The notes: generated by a model from the letters alone, not told the origin. A stretch of 64,000 nt of DNA from Acinetobacter geminorum (GCF_013009345.1 NZ_JABELE010000006.1:124001-188000), one strand, 5' to 3'; positions 35,677-45,697 are shown, counted from the stretch's first letter. Numbers and translations: made by a program.

Positions 35677-36210
35677 CTACTTTTTACTATTTAAAATTCC
35701 TAAGCCATACATCGGCCATTTCGTACTCGCTTTAATATTATTAATGAACATCGCCACTAAAACTAAAGACACTGCACCGACCAAAACAGGGAAAATTAAG
35801 AAATTCCACTCGTAATGTATGCTGCTTGCGGTGAGCAAAATAACCAAAGGATTAGCTCCAGCAGGTGGATGAACGCATTTAAAAACCTGCATGAGCGCAA
35901 TTGCACAGCCCACTGAAAAAGCAATTGTAAAAATGGAAACACCGACAAATTTTAGAAAAAACAAACCCACAAAAGCCGAAATAAGATGCCCAAATATAAT
36001 ATTTCTGGGCTGTGCCAAAGGTGACTGCGACACGGTATAGAGCAATACACAGGTTGCACCAAACGGCGCCATGATAAAGATATTGTGTGTGAGCTTACTC
36101 AACCACAACAGTATAAAAATACTGAGCGTCCCCCCAACAAGGCTTCTTAAGACATCAACTTTAGTGGGCGACGGAGCCAGTTTTTCTTTGCCATAAAAGA
36201 TCGAGAACAT
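35677..36210 (-). CDS. HPP-family inner-membrane protein
   Basis: A 177-residue protein with four to five membrane spans and the hallmark HPP motif in KCVHPPAGANPLVILL. The APFGATCVLLYTVSQSPLAQPRN segment is also typical. Members have been linked to nitrite transport in plastids and cyanobacteria; the bacterial role is unclear. AAGGAA precedes the ATG at 36210. A divergent TetR gene shares its upstream region, which holds a long palindrome, so TetR control is likely. Confidence 0.88.
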   Translation of the reverse strand: MFSIFYGKEKLAPSPTKVDVLRSLVGGTLSIFILLWLSKLTHNIFIMAPFGATCVLLYTVSQSPLAQPRNIIFGHLISAFVGLFFLKFVGVSIFTIAFSVGCAIALMQVFKCVHPPAGANPLVILLTASSIHYEWNFLIFPVLVGAVSLVLVAMFINNIKASTKWPMYGLGILNSKK

Positions 36211-36264
36211 GGTTTTATTCCTTAAACAGACATTGCTTTTTAAAAAGCATATAGATAAAATTTC

Positions 36265-36288
36265 AAATAGTACAGATCTGTACTATTT
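36265..36288. promoter_or_regulatory. 24-bp perfect palindrome, candidate TetR operator
   Basis: Each half reads AAATAGTACAGA and its reverse complement, with no mismatch. It lies 20 bases before the TetR ATG and 55 bases from the HPP start, so a bound repressor would cover both promoters. TetR proteins typically bind operators of this size and symmetry. Confidence 0.75.
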
Positions 36289-36307
36289 TATTTTTTGGAA
36301 AAGACAC

Positions 36308-36856
36308 ATGTCAAAATCTGCCTTAAAAATATTAGATACAGCCGAGAAGTTATTTAATGAAAATAGTTTTGTCGGGGTTGGCGTTGACCTGATTCGCGAT
36401 GAATCTGGCTGCTCTAAAACCACCATGTACACGTACTATAAAAATAAAAATCAACTGGTTAAGTCTGTGCTCGTTGCACGTGATGAGCGATTCAAGCAAA
36501 GCCTTTTGGGCTATGTGGGAGATGCAACAGGGCTAGAGGCCATCAATAAAATTCTGGATTGGCATACCAACTGGTTTAGACAAGATTTTTTTAAGGGCTG
36601 TTTATTTGTAAGAGCTGTCGCTGAATCTAACCAAGATGATCAAGACATTATTTCTATTTCTAAAGCCCATAAACAATGGATTAAAGTATTGATTGCACAA
36701 AACTGCAATATACCCAATGGTGAAGCTTTATCTGAGCTGATCTATACGGTGATTGAAGGGCTAATTAGCCGCTTTTTAGTCGATGGTTTCGATGAAACAC
36801 TTGCGACAAACATGAAAAACTCTATTAATCAATTATTTAATATTCATAAACATTAG
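36308..36856 (+). CDS. TetR-family repressor next to the 24-bp palindrome
   Basis: A 182-residue protein starting MSKSALKILDTAEKLFNENS at the ATG at 36308, with GGAAAA in the ribosome-binding position. The frame extends 33 codons upstream through the operator, which cannot be coding. The helix-turn-helix is FVGVGVDLIRDESGCSKTTMYTYYKNKNQL. It is followed 14 bases later by a VOC-domain gene, so the two probably form an operon, self-regulated through the palindrome. Confidence 0.9.
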   Translation: MSKSALKILDTAEKLFNENSFVGVGVDLIRDESGCSKTTMYTYYKNKNQLVKSVLVARDERFKQSLLGYVGDATGLEAINKILDWHTNWFRQDFFKGCLFVRAVAESNQDDQDIISISKAHKQWIKVLIAQNCNIPNGEALSELIYTVIEGLISRFLVDGFDETLATNMKNSINQLFNIHKH

Positions 36857-36870
36857 CATGAGAACTTAAA

Positions 36871-37530
36871 ATGGAAGTGGACCATATTTTTATTTGTGTA
36901 CAATCAGGCGCTCCCGAAGCTGAAACTTTAAAAAAATTCGGTCTAACAGAAGGTTCATCCAACAAGCACCCGGGTCAAGGTACCGAAAACAGACGATTTT
37001 TCTTTAAAAATAGCTTTATCGAATTAATCTTTTTAAATAATCCAGAAGAAGCCTCAAGCGATCTCACCAAACCAACTCTGCTTTTTGAACGACTCAGTGC
37101 TCAAGATAATATCGCATCCCCTTTTGGAATTTGCTTTAGACCTAAAAATAAAGATGATAACGGCGCAAAATTTCCTCATTGGGTTTACAAGCCAAGCTAT
37201 TTACCAGCCAGCTTAGAAGTAAATGTTGCCAAAGATGCTGTGGTATCTGAACCGATGTGGTTCTTCCTTTCATTTGCTTCACGACCAGACCTTGCTGTAA
37301 AAGACAAACAACAACCACTTGTGCATAGCAAAGATTTATCAGAAATCACCGCGATTAAGGTTTCTGTTCCAAACCTTAAGCAGCATCCTACTTCATTACT
37401 GTTCAATACAGTTGATAATTTTGAAGTAACTGATGGATCGGAGCATTTAATGGAAATTAGTTTTGATCATGAGCCTCAAGGAATGATTCATGATTTCAGA
37501 CCAGAGTTGCCGCTTATTTTTAAATATTAA
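36871..37530 (+). CDS. VOC (glyoxalase-like) domain protein
   Basis: A 219-residue protein with the glyoxalase/dioxygenase fold signature: VDHIFICV at the start, then NRRFFFKNSFIELIFL in the first half and a second beta-alpha-beta module toward the end. It is related to the glyoxalase-like domain (Glyoxalase_3 type). It is co-transcribed with the upstream TetR gene, a common layout for detoxification of reactive or xenobiotic compounds. The substrate is unknown. Confidence 0.78.
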   Translation: MEVDHIFICVQSGAPEAETLKKFGLTEGSSNKHPGQGTENRRFFFKNSFIELIFLNNPEEASSDLTKPTLLFERLSAQDNIASPFGICFRPKNKDDNGAKFPHWVYKPSYLPASLEVNVAKDAVVSEPMWFFLSFASRPDLAVKDKQQPLVHSKDLSEITAIKVSVPNLKQHPTSLLFNTVDNFEVTDGSEHLMEISFDHEPQGMIHDFRPELPLIFKY

Positions 37531-37551
37531 AGCTCTTACTTTTTAATAAAA

Positions 37552-37580
37552 AAACTGTGATTTATTGCGAATCACAGTTT
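37552..37580. terminator. Bidirectional terminator after the VOC gene
   Basis: AAACTGTGATT (37552-37562) pairs with AATCACAGTTT (37570-37580), with an A-run to the left. It lies between converging genes and can serve the VOC gene and the CoA-transferase gene. Confidence 0.8.
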
Positions 37581-37616
37581 CCATTTAAATTGAATCACAT
37601 TAAAAGCGACAATAGC

Positions 37617-38846
37617 TTAAGCAATTTTCCCATCAATAATGCCCTTCTCCTTTAATGCAGCCAGCTCTTCTGCTGTTTTAAATCTCGATAAGATTTGAGC
37701 GGTATGTTCACCTAGTTCTGGTGGTGCATGATGATATTCAACTGGAGTATCAGACAGTTTGATGGGTGAACCAATCGTTTGAAAGTTTTCATTTAAACGA
37801 TGAGGAATGTTCACCACCAAATTGCGATGTACGATTTGTGGTTCAGCCAAGGCATCTTCAATAGAGTTGATAACACCTACGGGTACTTTTAAAGCATGAA
37901 TCATCTCAACCCATTCTTTGGCAGTTTTCTGCAGAAAGTGCTCCGACAATAAAGGAATCAGTTCATTTCGATATTTGACACGATCTTGATTGCGTACAAA
38001 CTTTTCATTTTCGAGTAACTCTGGATAACCAATCGCAATACACAAATCTTTAAACTGTTTATCGTTACCGCACGCAATAATAAATTCTTTATCTTTAGCC
38101 TTAAAAGTTTGATACGGCACAATACTCGGGTGTTGATTACCCATGCGCTGTGGGGCTTTACCCGAAGCTAAATAGTTCATTCCCTGATTTGCCAGTGCCG
38201 CGACCTGTACATCAAGTAAGGACATATCAATATACTGACCGCGCCCCGTGTGCGAGCGTGCAATCAATGCTGCCTGAATCGCAATGGTAGAATATAGACC
38301 AGTTTGAATATCTACCACAGCCACACCAACCTTTTGTGCACCACCACCAGCCACATCATCAGGCTCGCCAGTAATGCTCATTAAGCCAGACATACCCTGA
38401 ATAATAAAATCATAACCGGGTTCTTCTGCACGTGGACCATCTTGCCCAAAACCAGTAATCGAGCAATAAATAATATTTGGGTTTAACTCATTTAAGGAAG
38501 CATAATCCAAACCATATTTAGCCAAAGATCCTGTCTTATAATTTTCAATTACCACGTCGGCAGTCTTGGCAATTTCATAAATTAAGGCCTGACCTTCAGG
38601 TGTGGTTATGTCTACCGCAACCGAATATTTATTGCGGTTGGTACACTGAAAATAGCCAGATTCACGAGTCATGTTACCGTCTTGATCGGGCATCCATGGT
38701 GGACCCCACATGCGGGTGTCATCACCGACTCGAGGACGTTCAATTTTAATCACTTCCGCGCCAAGGTCTGCCAAGATTTGCCCACACCATGGCCCCGCAA
38801 GCACACGACTTAAATCTAAAACACGAATTCCTTGTAATGCGCCCAT
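37617..38846 (-). CDS. gcdG: CaiB/BaiF-family (class III) CoA transferase, probable glutarate CoA-transferase
   Basis: A 409-residue class III CoA transferase: GIRVLDLSRVLAGPWCGQIL at the start, IKIERPRVGDDTR, and IDMSLLDVQVAAL in the region holding the catalytic Asp. Such enzymes move CoA from succinyl-CoA to a dicarboxylate. With glutaryl-CoA dehydrogenase two genes upstream and a divergent LysR regulator, the set matches the gcdH-gcdG-gcdR glutarate (lysine breakdown) locus of pseudomonads. Substrate is inferred from context. Confidence 0.82.
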   Translation of the reverse strand: MGALQGIRVLDLSRVLAGPWCGQILADLGAEVIKIERPRVGDDTRMWGPPWMPDQDGNMTRESGYFQCTNRNKYSVAVDITTPEGQALIYEIAKTADVVIENYKTGSLAKYGLDYASLNELNPNIIYCSITGFGQDGPRAEEPGYDFIIQGMSGLMSITGEPDDVAGGGAQKVGVAVVDIQTGLYSTIAIQAALIARSHTGRGQYIDMSLLDVQVAALANQGMNYLASGKAPQRMGNQHPSIVPYQTFKAKDKEFIIACGNDKQFKDLCIAIGYPELLENEKFVRNQDRVKYRNELIPLLSEHFLQKTAKEWVEMIHALKVPVGVINSIEDALAEPQIVHRNLVVNIPHRLNENFQTIGSPIKLSDTPVEYHHAPPELGEHTAQILSRFKTAEELAALKEKGIIDGKIA

Positions 38847-38898
38847 AACGATACCCTTATCTTTTTAGAAAGTACTCAACGCACCTTCTTTTCATTGT

Positions 38899-40221
38899 TT
38901 ATGATTGTCTTTGTGGATCGTACTGACGATCTTTAATAAATAAGCCCGGCAATACACCCGCAACAAAATACGCAGCTCCCATCACAATAAAGGCCATGGT
39001 AAACGTACCTCCCGACGCTAAGAATCCAATGGTGGCTGGTGCAATCGCTGCCCCGACACGACCAATGTTATAAGCACCGCCAATGGCTGTTCCGCGCACA
39101 TCGGTTGAAAAACTTTCAGCCATATAAGTCGCGTTCACACCATATGGAATGCCGTATAAAAAGCCAAAAGTGATCAATAAATACAAAATATTGTCAGGGG
39201 TATTGAAGAAAATAATGATTGGCAAGAATACAGCGCTGGCAATTGTTCCAAACACAAAAACAGCACGGCGGTTAAATTTGTCAGCAAGATAACCCGCTAA
39301 AATTTTGCCTAGAATCATTGCAGTATATGAACCCACCATATAACTGGTTAAGTTTTTAAAGTTCATATGTACTTCTGTTTCTAAATAACTTGGCATCCAG
39401 TTGTTAATGCCGTAATAACCAAACTGCAAGAAGAATGCTGTGGTCATCCACAACAAAAACATTTTACGGTGCTTAAAGTTATTAAAGATTTGTTTGTAAA
39501 TACTGCTACTTTTTGGCTTTTCAGCCACGACCATTTCTTTAGGTTGTCTGTTGCCTTGTAAGCTTTCAATTTTGGTGAGCTGCCAAGATTTTGGCTCTGG
39601 CACAAATCGTTGTAGGAAAATATTAACAAAAGCAGGCACTACGGTCAGGAAGAACAAAACACGCCAGCCATGATCTGGAATAATTGCACCAGCTAATAAC
39701 GTCGCAGCAATATAACCTACGGTCTGCCCCGTCTGTAATGTGCCCAAGACCGTTGTACGGTAAGTTGTCGGCACATATTCAGCCATTAAGGTATTACAAG
39801 CCATATAGAGTGCTCCGATTCCCAAAGCACCAATAAAACGTAAAGCCATAAATTGCTCGAAGCTTTGCGTAAAGCCTAACAAACAAGTCGCTACCGAAAA
39901 GAAGGTTACCGAGTTGGCAATCGTTCGTACACGGCCAAACTTATCACATGCCCAACCACCCAAAATACCGCCAATCCCCATACCTGCCAAAGAAGCACTG
40001 CCTAAAGCACCCGCTTGAAAGGTACTTAAACCAAACTCTGCCTTTAAACTGGTCAAGCTATAAGACAGCAGCATAATATCAATGCCATCGACCACCATCG
40101 CAAAATAGGCAAATAACAACGCCCATTTCCATGTATGAGGTCCAATTTTTTCATATGTTCCAAGGTTACTTGAAAATGTATTTCTTAATTCTTTCGATAT
40201 TACTTGAACGTCATTGTTCAT
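38899..40221 (-). CDS. MFS transporter, aromatic-acid/H+ symporter-like
   Basis: A 440-residue major-facilitator protein with twelve spans and the signature GGILGGWACDKFGRVRTIA between spans 2 and 3 and its counterpart GYLADKFNRRAVF later. It fits the AAHS group. Lying between the CoA transferase and glutaryl-CoA dehydrogenase genes on the same strand, it most likely takes up glutarate or a related dicarboxylate. It is separated from gcdH by 225 bases, so a separate promoter is possible. Confidence 0.87.
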   Translation of the reverse strand: MNNDVQVISKELRNTFSSNLGTYEKIGPHTWKWALLFAYFAMVVDGIDIMLLSYSLTSLKAEFGLSTFQAGALGSASLAGMGIGGILGGWACDKFGRVRTIANSVTFFSVATCLLGFTQSFEQFMALRFIGALGIGALYMACNTLMAEYVPTTYRTTVLGTLQTGQTVGYIAATLLAGAIIPDHGWRVLFFLTVVPAFVNIFLQRFVPEPKSWQLTKIESLQGNRQPKEMVVAEKPKSSSIYKQIFNNFKHRKMFLLWMTTAFFLQFGYYGINNWMPSYLETEVHMNFKNLTSYMVGSYTAMILGKILAGYLADKFNRRAVFVFGTIASAVFLPIIIFFNTPDNILYLLITFGFLYGIPYGVNATYMAESFSTDVRGTAIGGAYNIGRVGAAIAPATIGFLASGGTFTMAFIVMGAAYFVAGVLPGLFIKDRQYDPQRQS

Positions 40222-40446
40222 CTTTAGTTCCTCATTTTCCCAAATGAGTCATCGATAGCTTACTTATGTTTTCTGTATGACTTAATCTTCTTTACTTTTC
40301 ATCGTCTTACATTTACTTTTAAGTACACAGAGGACATCTTCACATGAGTATCCTTACGATGAATCTTGTCATTTTCCATAAATTTTTGCGTAAAAATCCC
40401 TAAAGGTGCTCCCGAAAGAACACCTCTATTTTTAAAAATGAGTGAG

Positions 40447-41667
40447 TTAGTTACTAAATGCGGCTATGCCTGTTTGTGCACGACCTAAAATCAAGGCATG
40501 AACGTCATGTGTGCCTTCATAGGTATTTACGACTTCAAGATTGACCAAATGACGTGCCACACCAAACTCGTCACTAATACCGTTTCCACCCATCATGTCA
40601 CGTGCCATGCGGGCAATATCAAGCGCCTTTCCACAGTTATTGCGCTTAATTAGGGATGTGCCTTCAACTGATGCAATACCTTCATCTTTCATACGGCCAA
40701 AACGTAAAGCTGCCTGTAAACCCAAAGCAATTTCAGTTTGCATATCTGCGAGTTTCTTTTGAATCAACTGATTTGCAGCCAACGGACGACCAAATTGTTT
40801 ACGGTCCATGGTGTATTGATGTGCAGTATGCCAGCAGAACTCGGCAGCACCCATTGCACCCCATGCAATACCATAACGGGCACTGTTCAAACAGGTAAAT
40901 GGGCCTTTTAAACCTCGAATTTCAGGGAATGCATTTTCTTCAGGTACAAAAACGTTATCCATTACAATTTCACCTGTAATCGATGCACGTAAACCAACCT
41001 TGCCATGAATGGCAGGCGCAGATAGCCCTTCCCAACCCTTTTCTAAAATAAAGCCGCGAATATCACCCACATTACCTTCAGCAGAAACTTCTTTTGCCCA
41101 GACGACAAATACATCGGCAATTGGGCTATTAGTAATCCACATTTTTGCGCCAGTTAAACGGTAACCACCATCAACTTTTTTAGCACGGGTAATCATACTG
41201 CCCGGGTCTGAGCCATGGTCAGGCTCGGTCAAACCAAAACAGCCAATGTATTCACCCGTAGCTAGTTTAGGTAAGTACTTCTGCTTTTGTTCTTCACTAC
41301 CAAACTCATGAATTGGAACCATCACCAATGAGCTTTGCACGCTCGCCATAGAGCGGTAACCTGAGTCAACATATTCAATTTCACGCGCAACCAAACCATA
41401 ACTCACATAGTTCAAACCCGCGCCGCCATATTGCTCAGGAATGGTTGGCCCCAGTAAGCCAAGCTCTCCCATTTCACGGAAAATAGATGGATCTGTTGTT
41501 TCATGACGGAATTGTTCAAGTACACGTGGTTGCAAACGTTCTTGGCAATAGGCATGAGCCGCATCACGAATCATGCGCTCATCTGGGCTAAGCTGTTGCT
41601 CAATTAAAAATGGGTCTTGCCAGTTAAATTGAACTTTTGCTTTTTTTGTTGTCACCATGTGATTCAT
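40447..41667 (-). CDS. gcdH: Glutaryl-CoA dehydrogenase
   Basis: A 406-residue acyl-CoA dehydrogenase. The C-terminal VVNTYEGTHDVHALILGRAQTG contains the catalytic Glu in the position and context of glutaryl-CoA dehydrogenase; FGLTEPDHGSDPGSM is the flavin-contact motif. It oxidises and decarboxylates glutaryl-CoA to crotonyl-CoA in lysine and glutarate breakdown. GAGGA precedes the ATG at 41667. The LysR gene diverges from it 245 bases away and probably controls it. Confidence 0.93.
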   Translation of the reverse strand: MNHMVTTKKAKVQFNWQDPFLIEQQLSPDERMIRDAAHAYCQERLQPRVLEQFRHETTDPSIFREMGELGLLGPTIPEQYGGAGLNYVSYGLVAREIEYVDSGYRSMASVQSSLVMVPIHEFGSEEQKQKYLPKLATGEYIGCFGLTEPDHGSDPGSMITRAKKVDGGYRLTGAKMWITNSPIADVFVVWAKEVSAEGNVGDIRGFILEKGWEGLSAPAIHGKVGLRASITGEIVMDNVFVPEENAFPEIRGLKGPFTCLNSARYGIAWGAMGAAEFCWHTAHQYTMDRKQFGRPLAANQLIQKKLADMQTEIALGLQAALRFGRMKDEGIASVEGTSLIKRNNCGKALDIARMARDMMGGNGISDEFGVARHLVNLEVVNTYEGTHDVHALILGRAQTGIAAFSN

Positions 41668-41912
41668 CGCATCCTCTGCATGATTTGATCTTCTTTATTT
41701 AACTCGATGTTATGCGTGAAAAATGCAGTAATCAAACGATAAATGTTCATGCAGATATGCGACTTACGCATATTTAAAATAAGACGCATAAACTTTAGAT
41801 ATTTAATTCGTTGTATTTCATTAAAAATGGCTTATTTTTATACTAAACTTAGATACCTGCATGTAGATCATATGCTGTTTTGAAATATGACGACAAATAA
41901 AAGGATTTATTT

Positions 41913-42860
41913 ATGCGAAGAAGCATCCCTTCCATTCAGGGTCTAATTTGCTTTGAAAGTGCAGCAAAACATCTAAGCTATACCTATGCTGCGCAAGAGC
42001 TATGCATTACTCAAAGTGCAGTTTCGCGCCAAATTCAGCAGTTAGAAGACTTCTTGGGCGTTGAACTCTTTATCCGTACTCGGCATGGTGTTGAACTGAC
42101 CATTGCAGGACAACAATATTTTAAAAGCATTAAACCCTACTTGTTAGGGCTAGAGAAATGTACGGCCGATGTGATTTCTCATAAGGGTTTAGGTGGAACA
42201 TTAAAGTTAGGTGTGGTTCCTACCTTTGCAACGCGATGGTTATTACCCAAGCTCCATCTTTTAAATCAAAAACACCCTGAAATTACAGTTCACTTAGAAA
42301 CTAGTACCAAGCCCTTTTTATTTAATGACAATATTTTTGACGCTGCCATTTTTGCAGGTACGCAGCAGCAAATTGACCACTGGCCCGGCATACAAGCACA
42401 TTATTTAATGGATGAAGAAATTGTACCTGTATGCTCACCAAGGCTCATCGAAAAGTATTTTCCAGATGCTGTGATGATTAATGAAAATACCTATGATCTA
42501 AGCTGCGAGGATTTACTAAAAATTCCCCTACTACAACAAACCACTCGGCCTAGCATTTGGCAAGAATGGTTTCTAACCCATCAGATGAAACACCCTAAGC
42601 CTTTTGATGGACAACGCCATGAGTTATTTTCAATGCTTGCGGTTGCCGCGAGTCATGACATGGGAATGGCTTTAATTCCACAAATGCTGATTGAGTCTGA
42701 ACTACAAAAAAAAGAACTGGTGATTGTTTCCAATAAGAAACTAAAAGGTAGCCGAAAGTACTATCTCATTCATTCGAGCCAAGATATCTCACCGACTATT
42801 CAAAAATTTGTTGAGTGGATTTACCAAGAGTTAGAGCAGCTAAAGAGTAATTCAAATTAG
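41913..42860 (+). CDS. gcdR: LysR-family regulator, probable GcdR
   Basis: A 315-residue LysR protein of the GcvA-like group (MRRSIPSIQGLICFESAAKH) with helix-turn-helix YTYAAQELCITQSAVSRQIQ. AAAAGGA lies about nine bases before the ATG. It is divergent from glutaryl-CoA dehydrogenase, the arrangement seen for GcdR, so control of the glutarate genes is likely; the name rests on that context. Confidence 0.82.
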   Translation: MRRSIPSIQGLICFESAAKHLSYTYAAQELCITQSAVSRQIQQLEDFLGVELFIRTRHGVELTIAGQQYFKSIKPYLLGLEKCTADVISHKGLGGTLKLGVVPTFATRWLLPKLHLLNQKHPEITVHLETSTKPFLFNDNIFDAAIFAGTQQQIDHWPGIQAHYLMDEEIVPVCSPRLIEKYFPDAVMINENTYDLSCEDLLKIPLLQQTTRPSIWQEWFLTHQMKHPKPFDGQRHELFSMLAVAASHDMGMALIPQMLIESELQKKELVIVSNKKLKGSRKYYLIHSSQDISPTIQKFVEWIYQELEQLKSNSN

Positions 42861-42906
42861 CCCAATAGCCTTTATTTATGCCCAATAACGCGAACTATAC
42901 TCATAA

Positions 42907-42941
42907 AAAAAGATTGTGATTAATCAAATCACAATCTTTTT
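42907..42941. terminator. Bidirectional terminator after gcdR
   Basis: A 15-bp perfect stem (42907-42921 with 42927-42941, loop AATCA) with A- and T-runs at its ends. It separates the converging LysR and alcohol dehydrogenase genes. Confidence 0.9.
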
Positions 42942-42965
42942 AGTTAAGTGTAAATGACTTTGAAA

Positions 42966-44141
42966 TTAATGACTCATTAATTGAATATCTGAACCGCTAC
43001 GTTTCGGGTCAATCAAAATTTTTGCATGCTGTTCAGGATCACGTAATGCTTCAAATGCATTAGTTACGCCTTCTAGGCCAACAACACCAGTAATGAGCGG
43101 TGAGCAATTTACTTTACCTTCTGCAATCATATGTAGTGCATCTCGGAACTCAAGCGGTGTATAGCCCAACACGAACTGAATTTCTAGCTCTTTATTAATC
43201 GCAAGTGCTGGTTCTATTTTGTCACTTTGCATGCATACGCCTACCCCGACAATTCGGGAAAACAAAGGCGCCCCTTCAATAATTTGCTGCAAAACACCCG
43301 GTACACCGACACACTCAAAAATAACAGGGCGTTTTGGCAGAGCACCCAATTTATCAATCATGCGCCATCCATGCCACCACGGTAAGCGAGTCGCTTGTAA
43401 CTTATCAAACAGTCCCATCCCCATGTTAATGGCATCAGAAACATTACCAAGCAAACCAAACTCTTTCCAGTTGGCAAATGGCGATGTCTCTTTAGGGTCT
43501 ACCACAATATCTGCACCACATTGCTCGGCAAGCTTACGACGGTTTGGTGAAAAGTCGCTGGCAACCACAGTTTTAACCCCAGCCGCTTTAAGCATTAATA
43601 TGACACCTAGCCCGACAGGTCCACAGCCAATCACAATAGCAGGTTCACTAGTTTTTACACGGCTACGGCGAACAGCATGCAATGCAACCGCCATAGGTTC
43701 AGTCATGGCAGCACTATCCGCATCTAGACCATTCGGGACTTCAAACATCAAGCTTGATTGAGCCAATACTTGCTCGGCATAACCACCCGAAGCATTTGGC
43801 GAAAGTCCCGTAGACAAATAACCATGCTGATCAACGTTTAAAAGCGGCATTGCGCAAACAAGTGTATCAGCTTTAAATTTGTGACGTGTTTTTGGGCCGT
43901 AGTCTAAAACCCTGCCACAGAACTCATGCCCCAATACAAACGAATCTGTAGACTTGGCTAAACCATTAAACCCGACACGTGCAGCTAAATTATGCATGTG
44001 GTCGCAGTGGTGCTGCATATGTAAATCTGAACCACAGATCCCGCATCGCACCACTTCCAATAAAACCTGCCCTTTTGCAGGCATTAAGTTCGGTTGGTCC
44101 ACGACTTGCAACGTTGCTTGATGACAAAGTACCGACTTCAT
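42966..44141 (-). CDS. Zinc-dependent alcohol dehydrogenase family protein
   Basis: A 391-residue medium-chain dehydrogenase/reductase. The catalytic zinc site is visible: Cys in VVRCGICGSDLH and His-Glu in VLGHEFCG. The nucleotide motif GCGPVGLGVILML follows near residue 170. The four-cysteine structural-zinc lobe is missing. An insertion containing LPWWHGWRM lies in the second half. The substrate is unknown. The flanking genes do not suggest a pathway, and a promoter probably lies in the 400-base spacer upstream. Confidence 0.85.
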   Translation of the reverse strand: MKSVLCHQATLQVVDQPNLMPAKGQVLLEVVRCGICGSDLHMQHHCDHMHNLAARVGFNGLAKSTDSFVLGHEFCGRVLDYGPKTRHKFKADTLVCAMPLLNVDQHGYLSTGLSPNASGGYAEQVLAQSSLMFEVPNGLDADSAAMTEPMAVALHAVRRSRVKTSEPAIVIGCGPVGLGVILMLKAAGVKTVVASDFSPNRRKLAEQCGADIVVDPKETSPFANWKEFGLLGNVSDAINMGMGLFDKLQATRLPWWHGWRMIDKLGALPKRPVIFECVGVPGVLQQIIEGAPLFSRIVGVGVCMQSDKIEPALAINKELEIQFVLGYTPLEFRDALHMIAEGKVNCSPLITGVVGLEGVTNAFEALRDPEQHAKILIDPKRSGSDIQLMSH

Positions 44142-44543
44142 TTGAGCGCTTCCTATTTCTTCTTTTTCATTTACTTGCCAGAAATAGATTTCTACAGATA
44201 AATTAATCGCCTTATCAGTTTGGTCTTTAGCAAGCCTTTATTCATCTTTACAACTAAAAGGCAAAATACCAATGACCATTCTTCAGCCAATCCACTCTTG
44301 AAGAGTCAACAAAAAAAGGCTCAGCGAAATTAAAAACAATAAAAATCTTGGTGCTTGTATCTTACACAGGCTGCGTTGTCTTCTTAGGCCAGAACAATGT
44401 CATCAAAATTAAAACTTATACAAATATAGTAAGTTCAAAAAACTCAACTCAAAGCTTTTCACAAAAACATAGCAAATCCAAACTTTTATCAGTGCATCTA
44501 AACAGGCATGATAAATTAAGATGAACAGAGTAAGAAGAAATCT
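44142..44543. other. Divergent intergenic region, no gene seen
   Basis: About 400 bases between the divergent alcohol dehydrogenase and adenosine deaminase genes. It presumably holds both promoters. I see no convincing open frame, riboswitch or operator. Confidence 0.5.
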
Positions 44544-45539
44544 ATGATTACAAAAACGCTCCCGCTTACAGATATACACCGCCACCTTGATGGCAACATC
44601 CGCATTCAAACCATTTTAGAGTTGGGGCAACAATACAATTTAGATTTGCCTGCTTACGACATTGAATCTTTACGACCACACGTACAAGTGATGGATAACC
44701 AACCCGACTTATTAAGTTTTTTATCTAAGCTCGATTGGGGCGTAAAAGTATTAGCGAGCCTAGATGCCTGCAAACGCATTGCTTTTGAAAACATGCAAGA
44801 TGCAGCACAGCAAGGCCTAGACTATGTAGAACTGCGTTTTTCACCGGGTTATATGGGCATGACACATCAACTCCCCCTTGAGGGCGTTGTTGAAGCTGTG
44901 ATTGCTGGAGTAAAAGAAGGTAGTCAAGCTTACGGAGTAAAAGCGAATTTAATCGGCATTATGAGTCGTACTTTTGGTCAAGAAGCCTGCGAAAAAGAAT
45001 TAAATGCCCTACTTGCCCATAAAAATGATATTAAAGCGTTGGATCTCGCTGGAGATGAGCTTGGTTTTCCGGGCAATTTATTCATTGATCACTTTAAAAA
45101 AGCGCGTGATGCAGGTTGGCACATTACAGTACATGCAGGCGAAGCTGCCGGCCCAGAAAGTATTTGGCAAGCTATTGAAGAATTAGGTGCTGAACGAATT
45201 GGACATGGTGTTAAAGCAGTTCAAGATTTAAAACTTTTAGATTATTTGGCTAAACACCAAATTGGTATTGAATCTTGCCTCACCTCAAATATTCAAACCA
45301 ATACAGTTCCCTCTTTAGCAGAGCACCCATTAAAGACTTTTTTAGAACATGGTGTACTTGCCACTATTAATACAGATGACCCAGCAGTAGAAGGCATTGA
45401 GATACAACATGAATATTTAACTGCTGCCCCATTGGCAGGATTAACCCCTGAGCAAATTTATACAGCTCAAGAAAACGGTCTTAAAATCGCATTTTTATCA
45501 GATCAAGAAAAAGATGAGTTAAGGCAGAAATATCAATAA
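44544..45539 (+). CDS. add: Adenosine deaminase
   Basis: A 331-residue amidohydrolase with the family's metal and catalytic motifs: TDIHRHLDGNIR near residue 8, HITVHAGEAAGPESIW near 197, GIESCLTSNIQT and TINTDDPAV. It converts adenosine to inosine in purine salvage. GTAAGAAG lies before the ATG. It is flanked by the ADH gene (divergent) and the tRNA cluster (converging). Confidence 0.95.
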   Translation: MITKTLPLTDIHRHLDGNIRIQTILELGQQYNLDLPAYDIESLRPHVQVMDNQPDLLSFLSKLDWGVKVLASLDACKRIAFENMQDAAQQGLDYVELRFSPGYMGMTHQLPLEGVVEAVIAGVKEGSQAYGVKANLIGIMSRTFGQEACEKELNALLAHKNDIKALDLAGDELGFPGNLFIDHFKKARDAGWHITVHAGEAAGPESIWQAIEELGAERIGHGVKAVQDLKLLDYLAKHQIGIESCLTSNIQTNTVPSLAEHPLKTFLEHGVLATINTDDPAVEGIEIQHEYLTAAPLAGLTPEQIYTAQENGLKIAFLSDQEKDELRQKYQ

Positions 45540-45697
45540 CAGAGCTTATATGTATATAAGGAGACGAATTCAAATATTGGAGGCGTTTGAATTAAAATTT
45601 AGATATATAAAACAAAAAAATTCCTTCTATCAATAAGACAAGAAGAAATTATTTTTAATATTTGGGATATTTTATAAAGCTTGAACGATTTTAAATA

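Noticed and set aside
43219..43761. 180-residue open frame opposite the zinc alcohol dehydrogenase
   Set aside because: It is antisense to a gene with clear catalytic motifs.
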